This document shows positions 1-10,980 of a stretch of DNA of 64,000 bases, one piece after another. Where the stretch lies: the NCBI GenBank assembly GCA_936432065.2, contig OW386290.2:133346677-133410676 (forward strand). Direction: 5' to 3'. A program made the position numbers and the translations under genes. Origin of the DNA: Rutpela maculata. Its lineage: Eukaryota; Arthropoda; Insecta; Coleoptera; Cerambycidae. The first letter of the stretch is position 1. Each line of letters begins with the position of its first letter. The notes under the pieces were generated by a model. It had not been told where the DNA came from. It was given only the letters and a program-made list of their open reading frames with translations, and searched no databases.

Positions 1-87
1 TGATTTTTACCCACTAACTCGGTTTTTTTAAATGGGAAGTTAATCGTTCACCAACAATTTTAAATACCTCATTTTCATACGAATCTA

Positions 88-1680
88 ATGATACCAAAAT
101 TTTGAAAATCCGCTCAGAAATATTTGAGATTTCAGCCAAAATACAATGCAACCAAGCTTTCAGAAACATGCGGCTAATAGATAATAGATTAGTGGGCTTT
201 GGAAACTAAAATGACACATTTCTGTGTAAATCTGGTAGCCTAATAACATTGGAAACATCATAGTAGCCATTGAATGTAATAAAACAATATCAGCTGCCAG
301 ACAGACTCGTGTAGTTATAGGCAATCTTGAGCTATCAAGCATTTAATAATTGTGAGCGCAAAGAACATTACAAGTAAGTTTAGCATAGGTATGTTGAGTT
401 AAACACAGTTACATCCACAAGGAAATTAGCAATAGAATGCGACATCAGTACGGTTTTCAGAGTTTTATTTAAATGAACATAAATATCGGGCCTATAAATA
501 AACAAAAATCAATTCCGTTTGAACAATTAAACTTAAACTAGGTAACAATAGGTATCCATATTAAAATAATTAATATAATTAAACCCTAAATTGACATTTA
601 TAGATATCGTTCAAAATGTCCACCATTTTTTTCTATACACAATTCGGCTCTGCGTACAGTTGCTTGAATGGCTCTACGCAATTCAGCCGGCGTTAGTTCA
701 TTAAGAGCCCGTACAACTTTATTTTGCAGCTCTTCACGGGTATTTGAAGAAGTTTGATAAACTTTATTTTTGAGAATGTGTTCCATCAAAAAATATGGGT
801 CCAATTATTCGATCTCCAAGTACTCCAAGCCAACAGTTAAACCCAAATATTTCTTGAATATTCCCCCGCCCTACCAACCTCGGATTTTCTTGAGCCCAGG
901 TACCTAGTATTATTTCTGTTAAACATACCTTGGTTCGTAAATCTACTTTCATCTGAATATAAAATATGAAAAGGAAAACCTGGGTTTTGTTGTACTGCAT
1001 TTAAGAACCAGTTGCAATATACTAGCCTCCTGTCGTTATCATCTCGATAAAGATGTTGGTGTATTTGGTATTTATAAGACCGAAACTTATGTTTCTTTAA
1101 AATTCTGCAAACCGAAGACTGACTAATGTCGCATTCCGTTGCCAATTCCCTTGTTGATGTTGTTGGGTGTACCATCACAAATCCTAATACATCAATTTCT
1201 TTGTCCTCACTTACAATAAATGTTTGATGGTAATCTTGTTGATCGGGTTCGTTTCTTAATTTTTGTTCCACTCTGGCAAACAAGTGTCTGCTTGGAGGAC
1301 GTCTGTTGGGATATCGTTGCTGATACAGTCCTGCAGCTGCAGTTGAATTTTTGTGACACTATCCATATATCAGTAACATCGACCTTTTCATTTCTACTAA
1401 AATTATTCATTTTCTTTAATTTTTAATCAAAGAGATTTCCGCAACGCTTTATTTTTTATCTGTCTGGCAGCTGATATTGTTTTATTACATTCAATGGCTA
1501 CTATGATGTTTCCAATGTTATTAGGTTACCAGATTTACACAGAAATGTGTCATTTTAGTTTCCAAAGCCCACTAATCTATTATCTATTAGCCGCATGATG
1601 CTTTCTGAAAGCTTGGTTGCATTGTATTTTGGCTGAAATCTCAAATATTTCTGAGCGGATTTTCAAAATTTTGGTATCAT
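88..1680 (-). mobile_element. Tc1/mariner-type element with long inverted repeats
   Basis: The 1593-bp element is bounded by near-identical inverted repeats (88-304 and 1461-1680) that begin ATGATACCAAAATTTTG. A TA dinucleotide flanks each end (86-87 and 1681-1682), as expected for Tc1/mariner. Inverted repeats of about 217 bp are long for this group. The interior holds a broken transposase gene on the minus strand, so the copy cannot mobilise itself. The right repeat carries a few extra bases near 1597, otherwise the arms match closely. Confidence 0.9.
598..1412 (-). pseudogene. Tc1/mariner (DUF4817-type) transposase, internally deleted
   Basis: Three reading-frame pieces on the minus strand make one transposase. 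The N-terminal piece (MNNFSRNEKVD, near 1410) matches the helix-turn-helix start of this mariner subgroup. The middle piece (837-1283) has a second helix-turn-helix (STRELATECDISQSSVCRIL) and the first catalytic aspartate in YSDESRF. The C-terminal piece (598-804) has the usual ending (ELTPAELRRAI, then VRRAELC and GGHFERYL). Between GPIFFDGT and the C-terminal piece about 65 codons are missing, which removes the motifs that hold the second and third catalytic acids. At least one frameshift near 1280 separates the first two pieces. The family assignment is secure; the gene is dead. Confidence 0.88.
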
Positions 1681-1843
1681 TAGTTTATAGTAACGTAGCA
1701 CACAAACTAAAATATGTTTTGGGTACCACAGCACTCTGGATTCGGAAATAGATTTTTTAATAAACTTTTTAATGTTTATCAAAAAGTGACCAAAATGGAT
1801 GTATTGTATTCAAAATTTCCTCTAGATTCCAAAAATGTAAAAA

Positions 1844-2036
1844 TATATAGGGTGTTCCATTTAAAAATCGAAAGTTGTGGGCATTTCCGGTCAAACCGGA
1901 TGTGCACCAAACTTGATTTTTTATTGAAAAGATGGCATTTTAGTCGTGTAATAAGCCCCCCACGTTTCAATTTTCTATTTCAAATATTTTAGGAGATATC
2001 GGGGCGAGCGCAATTCGTGATTCACCCGGTATACTA
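1844..2036. repeat. Short dispersed repeat with GGTGTTCC and TTTCCGG-CCGG motifs
   Basis: The segment starts ATAGGGTGTTCCATTT, has a small palindrome TTTCCGGTCAAACCGGA and ends GTGATTCACCCGGTATA. Related motifs occur at 32165-32260 and in both arms of the palindrome at 54211-55505. ACCCGGTATA is also found near 21490, next to the second mariner. I read it as a degenerate copy of a dispersed non-coding repeat; its class is not clear. Confidence 0.55.
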
Positions 2037-2038
2037 AA

Positions 2039-2365
2039 TACCAATTTTATGGACTCTTGCCTGCTTAATTTACCTATTTACCCCAAATTTACCCCAATTT
2101 ACCCCCCCAACCCTTCGACGGAACAAGATGAAAATATAATCTAGTTCCAGATCTCATTAAAGTAGATACGTGTACCAAATTTCAATTCAATATCTTAAAC
2201 GGTTCCATAGTAAACGTGCGCACAAAAAAAGTTACAAACCGACAGACAGAAATTTTTTTTTCGCTCAAACTTAAAATTTCGACGTTTCATGACATTTTAA
2301 GCCTATTTTTTTTAAGTTTTTTTGTCGTTACTATACTTCCACTGGATGTGGAAGTAATACAGAAC
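2039..2365 (+). repeat. Dispersed repeat copy, inverted partner at 33535-33912
   Basis: Starting from CCAATTTTATGGACTC this segment runs through a run of TTTACCCC blocks, a CCCTTCGACGGAACAAGATG block, AAACGTGCGCACAAAAAAAG, and ends TTCCACTGGATGTGGAAGT. The same order of blocks is found in reverse complement at 33535-33912. The end block is a small palindrome (CTTCCAC/GTGGAAG). No open reading frame is seen. Confidence 0.75.
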
Positions 2366-2439
2366 TGTTACGGGACATTGTTCTGGGGATGTTAAAAGAG
2401 AGTTATGACAGTAATATTGGTGCGTCAATAACATTGTTA

Positions 2440-3400
2440 ATCATTTTAAAAAGAAAAATTTTAGACAAGCATTCTCGCCTACGGCTTTAACTAACTAGAG
2501 TACTTATCCAGCAGGTCTTCTTGTGGAAAACCGATCGCTGGATAAATATCTTCAGATCTAAAATGCATAAATTTAAGGAATTTGCGTTGAACCGATTCTA
2601 ACTGGTTGATATGTACATTATAGTGTGGAGTCCAAACAAGTGACGCATATTCAATAGAGCATCTTAAACGTATCTGGGCCTAAAAAATCACGGGAATTTC
2701 TAACTATGAACCCATAAGTCTTGCTGGCTTCTGATACTATGATGATAATATGCATATTAAAAGAGAGGGTTTTAGCAAAGATAACACCGAGGATAACACC
2801 TAAGTCACATAATGTTTCGGGCGGATGAAGTATATTATTGTCTATATTATAATCGTAGGAACTGGTATGGACTTACGTGTAAAAGACATAACATTGGATT
2901 TCTGCGTATTTAATGGAAGATTGTATATAGTACACCAGTTACTTATTTTGTTCAAATTTTCCTGCATATGAAGACCATAGACCATCGTCGATAGCATAAA
3001 TTCTAAAAAAGAGCTTCAATCATACATTAAATAATTAACTTTCTCTGTTAAGTCATCCGCTTTGTCATTGATAAATATTGTGAAAAATAGTGGTCCAAGA
3101 ACCGACCCTTGCGGTACTCCCGAGGTAGCTATGCATTCGACAGACTTGAATCCATTGAAAGTAACATATTGGAATCTGTTTGACAGGTAAGACCTGAATA
3201 ATGTTATCAAACTATCAAAAAGTCCGGCATAATTTAGTTTTTTAAGCAGCATATTATGCTCAAGTCTGTCGAATGCCTTGGAGAAATCAGTATAAATTAT
3301 GTCGGTTTGGGATTGATCGTCTATGGATTCCGAAATAAATTGTGTAACACAAAGCAGATTGGTAGTGGTCATAAAACCGTGTTGATGGATCATGATTTTT
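2440..3400 (-). pseudogene. Non-LTR retrotransposon reverse transcriptase remnant
   Basis: On the minus strand, 3016-3393 encodes a clear RT core: YTDFSKAFDRLEHNMLLKKL (RT motif A with the first catalytic D) and GVPQGSVLGPLFFTIFIND (motif B region). The motif C region follows after a frameshift, readable as YAIDD near 2975 where YADD is expected. Further downstream, to about 2440, decayed pieces resemble the RT C-terminal region. This matches jockey/CR1-like LINEs. Endonuclease and ORF1 are absent, so the copy is a truncated fossil. Confidence 0.85.
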
Positions 3401-3579
3401 GTACTGCTCAGCTATCAGTAAGTGAACAGGTGGTTTACGAAAATGGAAATGCGCTGAAAAATCAAGCACACATGTCTGACTCAACAATAACAAACACGTG
3501 GAGCAAAAGATAAACCCGTCTTGGCACTTGGAGTAATGGAAGCTCAATCTTACAAATAAATCATATCCTAGAGGGTAGA

Positions 3580-4420
3580 GAGATAAGAAAAAGGATCAAA
3601 AACATTAAAGCAAAAAGACAGCAGAAGTCAATACAGACCTCAAAATCCTATGCGGAAAATTGGAAATAAAAGAAGAGAGAAGACGTAAAACAACAATACA
3701 CTACAGAGTACCTGAAATAGCTCTCTACTACAGCACAAAGACCCCCCGAAAAAATACTACGATGAAATAGGAAAACAACTGAAAGGAGAAGGATTAGACT
3801 GGATATCAATGGGTAATCAAAAACAAAAATTGCGACAAGAAACACGTTAAAAAATGGGACAGGAGGTAAAAAAATTACAAGTACGAACAGCTAAAACAGC
3901 ATATAGAGTTACAAGGGCAATCATGCCGTTCATCGAGAAAAACAAACTATCATGGGACCTGACCAAACGGCTATATAAAGCATCATACTGCCAACGATGA
4001 CATATGGAGTTTAAAACACGGCAACAACAAAAGCCAACAGAAAAAGTTTGAGAAGAGTTGAAAGAGACATCATCCAACTACTCACAAAAACAACAGGACG
4101 AAAACAGCGGCATAAAACATCAACACTACTAGAAGGGAAGACAATTACAAAAAGAATAGAAATGTACGCAATGAAGTACTGGGGAGAGGTCCAAAGAAGG
4201 GACCTAACACATCTACTGAAGAAAGCGCTAACACTGAACAGCAGCAAACTAAAAATAGGGAGGTCATGTTACGCGTGAAAACCACAATCGAGAGGATCAT
4301 GAACAAACTGGGAAAGGACGAAACATACTGGGAAAGAAAAGCGAGAGGGGAAAATGAATTCCACAAAGAAATCGCAGCGATATATTCTCTACTAGAATCA
4401 GAAACGGAGGAATCATAATA
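3580..4420 (+). pseudogene. LINE C-terminal RT remnant, plus strand
   Basis: The plus strand holds pieces of the region downstream of a LINE RT. Frame pieces include TAYRVTRAIMPFIEKNK and KLSWDLTKRLYKAS, then after a frameshift LRRVERDIIQLLTKTTGR and KRIEMYAMKYWGEVQRRD, ending in a Lys/Glu-rich tail (LLESETEES). A readable TMTYG-like block lies near 3990. The order fits the thumb and C-terminal part of a non-LTR RT of a clade different from the minus-strand copy just upstream. Several frameshifts are present. The assignment is by pattern, not by search. Confidence 0.6.
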
Positions 4421-4497
4421 CTCAGAAGAAGAAGAAGAAGATTTGTAGAAGCAGAAATACAAAAAGAGGAACACAAACAGCATAAACATTCTACATC

Positions 4498-4812
4498 ACG
4501 AACACAATGCGGCAACACATTCAACAAATACCTACACTGCCCATTCCCCAATCCTGTACCATGCGTCATGTGGCTCTCGCTGCTGACAACAAGCATGACC
4601 CAACTCCAACCCAGCATCGGAAACCGAGGAATCAAAAGACTCAGAAAAATAAGACAAGAAGACTCAGAACCAAAAATATGCTTAAATGCTCTCTCACGAC
4701 GCAATGCGGTAACGCATCTCACAAATACCTACACCTCCCATCCCACAGTCCTTTACCATGCGCCATGTGGCTCTCGCTGCTGGCAACAAGCATGACCTTA
4801 GTCCAACCCAGC
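4498..4812 (+). repeat. 197-bp tandem duplication at the 3' end of the LINE remnant
   Basis: The block ATGCGTCATGTGGCTCTCGC at about 4561 recurs at about 4758 as ATGCGCCATGTGGCTCTCGC. The surrounding sequence (CAATGCGG-AACACAT, AAATACCTACAC, AACAAGCATGACC) is shared in the same order. It directly follows the RT remnant and ends in a TCAATCAATCAAAA tail, so it is probably the LINE 3' untranslated region, partly duplicated. Confidence 0.7.
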
Positions 4813-4908
4813 GTGGACGTAGCAGGCCCAGCTGTATAACCATGGGACTGGTAGCAATGCCTACCGCACGCTGGTATCAATCAATCAAAAAAATTGTTCA
4901 AGAAAGTA

Positions 4909-5765
4909 TTAGGGTCGATTTGGGCGGTTTTTGCCCTAAATTATTTTTGGATGAAAAAATCAAAAAACATTTTTTTTTAATATCTACTTAAAAAATGTTT
5001 CTTAAAATGTTTTCTTAACCGCTTCTCAAGTCACCGAAGTAACTCCTTGAAAATCCAGAATGATTTTGTGTTAGGTAAAGAGAAGCGAGGCCCTACTGCT
5101 TATAGTGGAGTCCGAACCACTTCTTGGGGATAATTTTATAATTAAAATTATTTCGCGATGAGCAAGGATTGAACCTGCTTCGCTAGGTACGCTAGTATGC
5201 AAGCTAGATGCGCTAAACCACTGAGCTACCGTCCCGCTACTAACAATAATAAGTCGATTTTACCCTAAATGGACGATCCCCCACCCCCCTAGCCTCCCAC
5301 CCCTCAATCCTGAATATGCCATCACTTGCTAACAGCGTTCTTGGGGAGATATACAGCGATCCCAAAATCCCCAGAATACCCTGGTCAAGTCTGGTGAGCA
5401 AGCTTGGATATTTTGCATTTATATTTCCCGCAAACGAATAAACAGTATAACCCCCCCTAGGGAGGGGGGGAGTTGGAGGTAAAAATGGAAAAAATGATAA
5501 AGGAGAGCGGATACAGTTAAGAGGGAGTTAGTGTGGTATTTTATCAAGCAAATATAAGTTTGAAAGCGATATATCTCCCCAAGAACGCTGTTAGCAAGTG
5601 ATGGCATATTCAGGATTGAGGGGGGGGGGGGGGGGCTAGGGGGTGAGGGATCGTCCGTTTAGGGTAAAATCGACTTATTATTGTTAATAGACAATAAAAA
5701 AAATGTTTTCTAATTTTTTCATCCAAAAATAATTTGGGGCAAAAACCGACCAAATCGACCCTCCT
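4909..5765. mobile_element. Foldback element with split left arm
   Basis: Outer arms 4913-4985 and 5695-5760 are reverse complements (GGTCGATTTGG with GGCAAAAACCGACC). Inner arms 5252-5350 and 5563-5675 are also reverse complements and include CTTGCTAACAGCGTTCTTGG and a C-run or G-run of variable length. The left arm is interrupted at about 4990-5250 by sequence containing a tRNA-like segment that has no partner on the right. No coding sequence is seen, so this is a non-autonomous foldback element that gained an insertion. Confidence 0.75.
5160..5240 (-). tRNA. tRNA-derived segment (pseudogene or SINE head)
   Basis: On the minus strand the segment reads like a tRNA: an A-box-like TAGCTCAGTGGTTTAGCGC, a B-box GGTTCAATCC and spacing of about 75 bases. 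The anticodon arm is a CTAG/CTAG stem around CTTGCATA, which could present TGC (alanine), but the loop has eight bases. The acceptor stem pairs poorly (GCG with CGC only). It is therefore a tRNA-derived relic or the head of a SINE rather than a working tRNA gene. Confidence 0.5.
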
Positions 5766-6480
5766 CCTTTATTGCTCAAATTTATTTTTTTATTATTTAT
5801 TTTCTTTATTTTATCGTTTTATTTAAATTAACTCAACGTTTTTTTTTCAACCTAATTTAACTGGGTTGAAACATTTCTAGCGAATTACTTTACGTGCACA
5901 AATCATGTCTAAAATAGATTAAATAATTTTATTTAGACATGATTTGTACACGTATCCAAAAGTGCGCATTTTCACACGAATTATCGAAATCTCCTTCTGT
6001 TTTATTTCCTAGAATAATTATGTGTTTAGAAACTGTTATCTGATGTGTGCAATACGACCACTTGAATCCATACGCGCTGAATTGGAGTGCAATATCGATT
6101 TTAATAATTTTTTGCTAATTAATAATGGGCTTCCTCTTTTTCTACTCAGTGGGTTAATAAAGGGGGCCTGTTTTTTATCTGATCTGACTAATTGCTGGGT
6201 TATCAATTGTGTAGTTATATAAATAAGCAACAATATATGAGATTAGTTAATAATGTTTGGTTTCTTGGAATGTACTGTAAAAACTGATATTATCTATCAT
6301 AAACTAATTAGATATTCTTTAAGATAAGCGACTGTAAAGTACCGATTTCCTTCAAGTCACGGATGTCACAATATGGATAATAAAACAGTACATAATCCAT
6401 CTTTAAATTATTCACGTGCGTCAATTTATACAGATCCGGAACGGGCATTCACTTTCGGTGTGAGGCTACCTATTGGGATT
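5766..6480. other. Gene-free AT-rich stretch with a hairpin at 5892-5952
   Basis: No coding pattern is seen. One clear structure is an inverted repeat at 5892-5952 where CACAAATCATGTCTAAAAT pairs with ATTTAGACATGATTTGT across a loop of about 15 bases. The rest looks like unassigned non-coding sequence. Confidence 0.6.
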
Positions 6481-8165
6481 GGGGTAAAAACTACCCCTAA
6501 TAAAAATGGACTAAACTCAAAAATATTCATATCTATTAAAATATGATATTTATAACGTCAAGTTAAACTATTATACATGTGACACGTATCGATGTTATAG
6601 TTATTAAGGTATCAAGGGTGGTATGAGGATAATAACGCACCGAGGTCGGCAGTGTACTTCCCGAGGGTCTCTGGCCCGAGGGAATGTACGTCGACCGAGG
6701 GCGTCATTATCCTATAACACCCGTGGTGCCTTCAACGTTTAATGTCCTACAAGTCTGTTATTTAATTCGAATTTTTTTTTGATATTTACGATTTATTAAT
6801 TTGACATATATTATGTTCAAAACGATTTGATTTAAAAGAGAGTAAAAATCAAAATTGTTTGTAAACGCCGCCGTTGCATAGCAACGCATTTTGTTTGTCA
6901 ATAACGCTATCATAATTTACTTGTTTTGGTTTGTGTTATAATTTTATAATGCCCTAGGGCATTATAGATATTCATAATGCCCTGGGGCGTTATTTTTCAT
7001 TTAATGTATCTCAAAATAGGGTGGTTATTGTAAAATAACAGACTTGTAGGACATTAAGTAATGAATGACTCCATCCTCAATCCACTGGACTCTTTCCTCA
7101 CCGGCACTCCAAAATTTTACATATAACCTTGGCAACTGCCGACGCCTACAGTTCGGCCTTCCTTGTCTTCAGAATTGTCCTCAATCCTGTGATCATCGTC
7201 ATCCTGTGAAAAACAATACAAATTAGATTATACAAAGAAACGGATGACGACAGCAATTAATTGTCTTGTCAGTTGTCTTTCATCAGAAGTACTGACACGT
7301 TACTGTGTTTTGTACCCCGATTCGACAACAGCGGTTATCTTTCATCATGCATACCGACACGTCACTGTATTTTGTACCCTGATTCAATTACAGTTGTCTT
7401 TCGTCAACGTTGTCTTTCGTCAGAAATACCGATAGGAGTAAAAACTACCCTTAATAAAAATAGACTAAACTCAAGAATATCTATATCTATTAAAATACGA
7501 TATTTATAACGTCAAGTTAAACTATGTGACAAGTATTTATGTTATGTAGTGAATGACTCCATCCTCAATCCAATGGACTCATTCCTCGCCGGCACTCCAG
7601 AATCTTACAGATAACCTTGGCAACTGCCGACGCCTACAGTTCGGCCTTCCTTATCTTCAGAATTGCCCTCAATCCTGTGATCATCTTAATCCTGTGAAAA
7701 ACAACACAAATTAGATTACACAAAGGAATGGATGACGACAGCAATTAATTGTCTTGTCAGTTGTCTTTCATCAGAAGTACTGACACGTTATTGTGTTTTG
7801 TACCCTGATTCGACAACAGCAGTTATCTTTCATTAGGAATACCGACACGTCACTCTATTTTGTACCCTGATTCGATAACAGTTGTCTTTCGTCAGAAGTG
7901 TCGAAGAAGTCACTGTGCTTTGCACTCTGATTCGACAAAAACGTTGTCTTTCGTCAGAAGTACCGATAGGGGTAAAAACTACCCTTAATAAAAATAGATT
8001 AAACTCAAGAATATCTATATCTATTAAAATACGATATTTATAACGTCACGTTAAACTATGTGACACGTATAGTAATGAATGACTCCATTCTCAATCCTCT
8101 GCTGATATCTCGCTGCGTTGGCACTCCAGAATCTTACAGATGACCTTGGCAACTGCCGACGCCTA
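6481..8165 (+). repeat. Tandem array of about 490-526-bp units
   Basis: GAATGACTCC recurs at 7063, 7551 and 8077, giving periods of 488 and 526 bp, and a partial unit is present at 6481-6605. Each unit contains CAACTGCCGACGCCTAC, a set of subrepeats of about 57 bp (TGTCTTTCGTCAGAAGTACC, then CGACACGTCACTGT, then GTACCCTGATTCGACAA) and an end block GGGTAAAAACTACCC. The 526-bp unit has an extra subrepeat segment missing from the 488-bp unit. The array is satellite-like and non-coding. Confidence 0.85.
6740..7056. mobile_element. MITE with 24-bp inverted repeats
   Basis: TAATGTCCTACAAGTCTGTT at 6740 is the reverse complement of AACAGACTTGTAGGACATTA ending at 7056. The 317-bp interior is AT-rich with a GTTGCATAGCAAC palindrome and two copies of AATGCCCTRGGGC. 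It interrupts the tandem array between the partial first unit and the first complete unit. It has no coding capacity. Confidence 0.75.
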
Positions 8166-8463
8166 CGTAGTTTCCACAAACACTAAAATACTTGAACACT
8201 CCACTCGAAGTGTATTTCGCCAATCATGTTGCCACCATCTGGAGATGAAGAAAATTAAAGTATCACTAAATATGTATCTAACTCAACAGTACCTAGATTA
8301 TACTATTGGCCAAAGTTACATAAACCAAGAAAGTCGGATAACCAACCTACCAAATGTCAAAATGGTTAAAAACTGAGTTCGAAAATTTACCCAAACCACA
8401 ACCTAATTTTTAATCAATTCCAATGATTTCATCAATAAAATTGACAAGATAGAATTTCACAAG

Positions 8464-9982
8464 TAGTGGCTTCTGTAAGTCGGAAAAAATGTCGGAAAGT
8501 GTAACAATTTATAGCTTAAGGAGACTATGTCTCCTCCCCGTTTTCGAGGATGCTGAACACAATGGTGGCGGTTTAAACTCTTTCCGAGTTAACCCCACCC
8601 CGTAACGGCCAAAAAACCACCCCCGCTAGGGGTGGAACGCGGATACGCCGTCTCATACCGATAAAACCACACCCCCCGTTTTCGAGGATGATCACGATGG
8701 CGGTGGTTTAAACTCTTTACGAGTTAACTCCAAACGGCCAAAAACCACCCCCCAAATGGGTTAACGCGGATACGGCGTCTCATACCGACAAAACCTGCAT
8801 CCCTCCCCCCCTTTTTGGAGATGCTGAACACGATAGCGGTGGTTTAAACTTTTTTCGAATTGACCCCACCCCATAAACGGGCAAAAACAACCCCCGAAAG
8901 GGTGAAACGCGGATACACCGTCTCATACCGTGTTACGGCAGACTGCATTATTGCAAATTTAATAAATATGACTTAAATGAATTGAATGATTACACGTGCT
9001 AATCGTGTCTCGGCGGAATCCTCTGTACTTCTCGGAGCTCCTGGTCCAGACTTCTTTTAACTTCACACACTCTTGAATAACGACAATGAAAAGCATGTGA
9101 AATATTCACCATCAATAATAAAAATAAGTGGAAAAACACAAGCAAAAATTAAAAATAATTTAATGCAAATTAATTGACAAACTCGTGGCAGCGTATACTA
9201 ATCGAAAATGAATATGGGCCTTTTTCGCTCCCACACGGGGTCAGTACAAAAAAGGTCATTTAAAGTTAGGGACATCTACCGATGAGAATACACTGGACTA
9301 ATAAAACTAAACGAAAACAATTTTAATTATAAACCAAAATAATAATAATAATGAAACCCGAACATACCGAGTAATAAACCTGCATGACCCCCCGTTATCA
9401 AGGATGCTGAACACGATGGTGATGCTGGATCTTCTCCCCGAAGCAAACGAACCCCTCTAACTGCCAAAAACTACCCCTTTGATACCCGATTTAATGAAGT
9501 CCACCGGATAAGAGAAAATGAATCATATGTTCACAGATCATCGAATACACACCGGATTATGATTCCAGGTTTCTTGATTGACAGTTCAACTAAAAAAATA
9601 GGCGCATACTTTGTGTCTAGTTTTTAGGTGGGAAAACGTCATACACCAAAGAATTACATTCAAAAGTACGCAGGCTCGCGGCATAAAAACAATAACTATA
9701 ATGCCGTTTGGGGGGTGGGATCAACTTGGATAGAGTTTAAGCCACCGCCTTCGTATTCAGCATCTTTGAAAATGGGGGGTGACGCTGGTTTAGTCGGTAT
9801 GAGACGCAGTATCCGCGGCTATTATTTGGGGGGTGGTTTTTGACCGTTTGGGGGGTGGAGTTAACTCGGAAAGAGTTTAAACTACCGCCATCGTGTTCAG
9901 CATCCTCGAAAACTGGGGGGGGGGCATAGTCTCGTTAGGCTATAAATTATTTACATACCTGTCCGACTCACAGAAGCCACTA
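8464..9982. mobile_element. Foldback element with tandem G/C-run modules
   Basis: TAGTGGCTTCTGTAAGTCGG at the left is matched by the reverse complement ending at 9982. The arms continue through GAGACTATG, then TTTTCGAGGATGCTGAACAC, then GGTTTAAACTCTTTCCGAG, in mirror order. The left arm has about three tandem modules of roughly 135 bp (8538-8940), each with CGTTTTCGAGGATG, ACGGCCAAAAA, a CCCC run and CGGATAC-CGTCTCATACCG. The right arm has fewer. Similar modules occur in the element at 31281-32912 and near 37690. No coding sequence is seen. Confidence 0.75.
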
Positions 9983-10050
9983 AAGGTGATAGGACTCCGT
10001 ATATAAACCTATGTAAAAAGTGGTTTCAGTCAAAATGTGAGTATTCCAAA

Positions 10051-10166
10051 AGAAACTTTCCCGGAATTTTGGAAACTTTCAAATATTCAATCATTCAAAT
10101 ATTTCATTGAAAACTTTCAATTTTATCAAGATTTCATTCCAGAAACTTTCGAAGGGAAAGTTTCCT
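10051..10166. repeat. Cluster of GAAACTTTC motifs
   Basis: GAAACTTTC or GAAAACTTTC occurs at about 10051, 10071, 10109 and 10141, and the inverted form GAAAGTTTC at about 10158. The spacing is irregular. An open frame here (10037-10264) has no recognisable protein and I read it as chance. Confidence 0.6.
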
Positions 10167-10980
10167 TTACTAGTCGACTATTTAAGCAACATATTTTAAA
10201 AAAAAAACCGCAAGTTTTCCAGAGGACATCAAACTTGCCGTGCAGACCCATTGTCAACTTTTAGGAAGGAGAGCCACCTGAAACCTATCCTCCTAACAAA
10301 ATGGCGGTGATGTTTCTCAAAATAGCCCCCATAAAATTTAAATGATTTTAATATAATAAACTTAGGCGTCTAGTTGTATGTTTCTAAGGATAATGAATTT
10401 AAAAAATGGCTATAAAACGTTTAGTCCCCTGCCAAGTGTACAAAAATAGACTACCGTGGGCTCCTTGATCGTGCAAGTGTGGTAGTAGTCTGAATCTCTT
10501 TTTTAGGCCTTGAGGAAACATAATTTCGATGTTGGCACTCTCAAAAATGATGCGCATGAGTACTGCGCGCGAAGAATAAAATGGCCTCCGTCGCAAACAC
10601 TTTCTCCAATTTATCTAAGTAACCATTGGGATTACGAAAAAAAGTTTTGTACAAAAAATATTGCTAAATCAATTTTACACAAAATAGGTCATTATAAGTT
10701 TTTATGCAGGACTAACCATTTTCCCAGAAACTTAACTTTTAAAATTATTTCATGGTTTTATATTTATTAATGGGTAAAAATATGTTACCGGGCCATTTCG
10801 TGTCCCAGGTTGCTTAGATACCTTAAAAATCAAATTTTACAATTTCGTCTTAATATGATTTAGTAGCTGTTACCTAATAGTTAATTAATAAATTACAAAA
10901 AAAAAATCCCCTTAAAATGTAACGACGCGACGGTCCCTTGTGGCGGAAGCTGGCCAAGATCTGTATAATTCCTTCTTAGA

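Noticed and set aside
4011..4722. Leu/Phe/Ser-rich minus-strand frames that look membrane-like
   Set aside because: They are antisense to the A-rich LINE remnant and its duplicated 3' part, which explains the hydrophobic composition.
7244..7509. Overlapping plus-strand frames with CFVPRFD-type text
   Set aside because: They are translations of the 57-bp subrepeats in the tandem array.
6481..8165. Possible CRISPR-like array because of regular subrepeats
   Set aside because: The units are long, imperfect and continuous without unique spacers, and the sequence is clearly eukaryotic.
10037..10264. Plus-strand frame of 75 codons
   Set aside because: It runs across the GAAACTTTC motif cluster into the inverted repeat of element A and matches no protein pattern.
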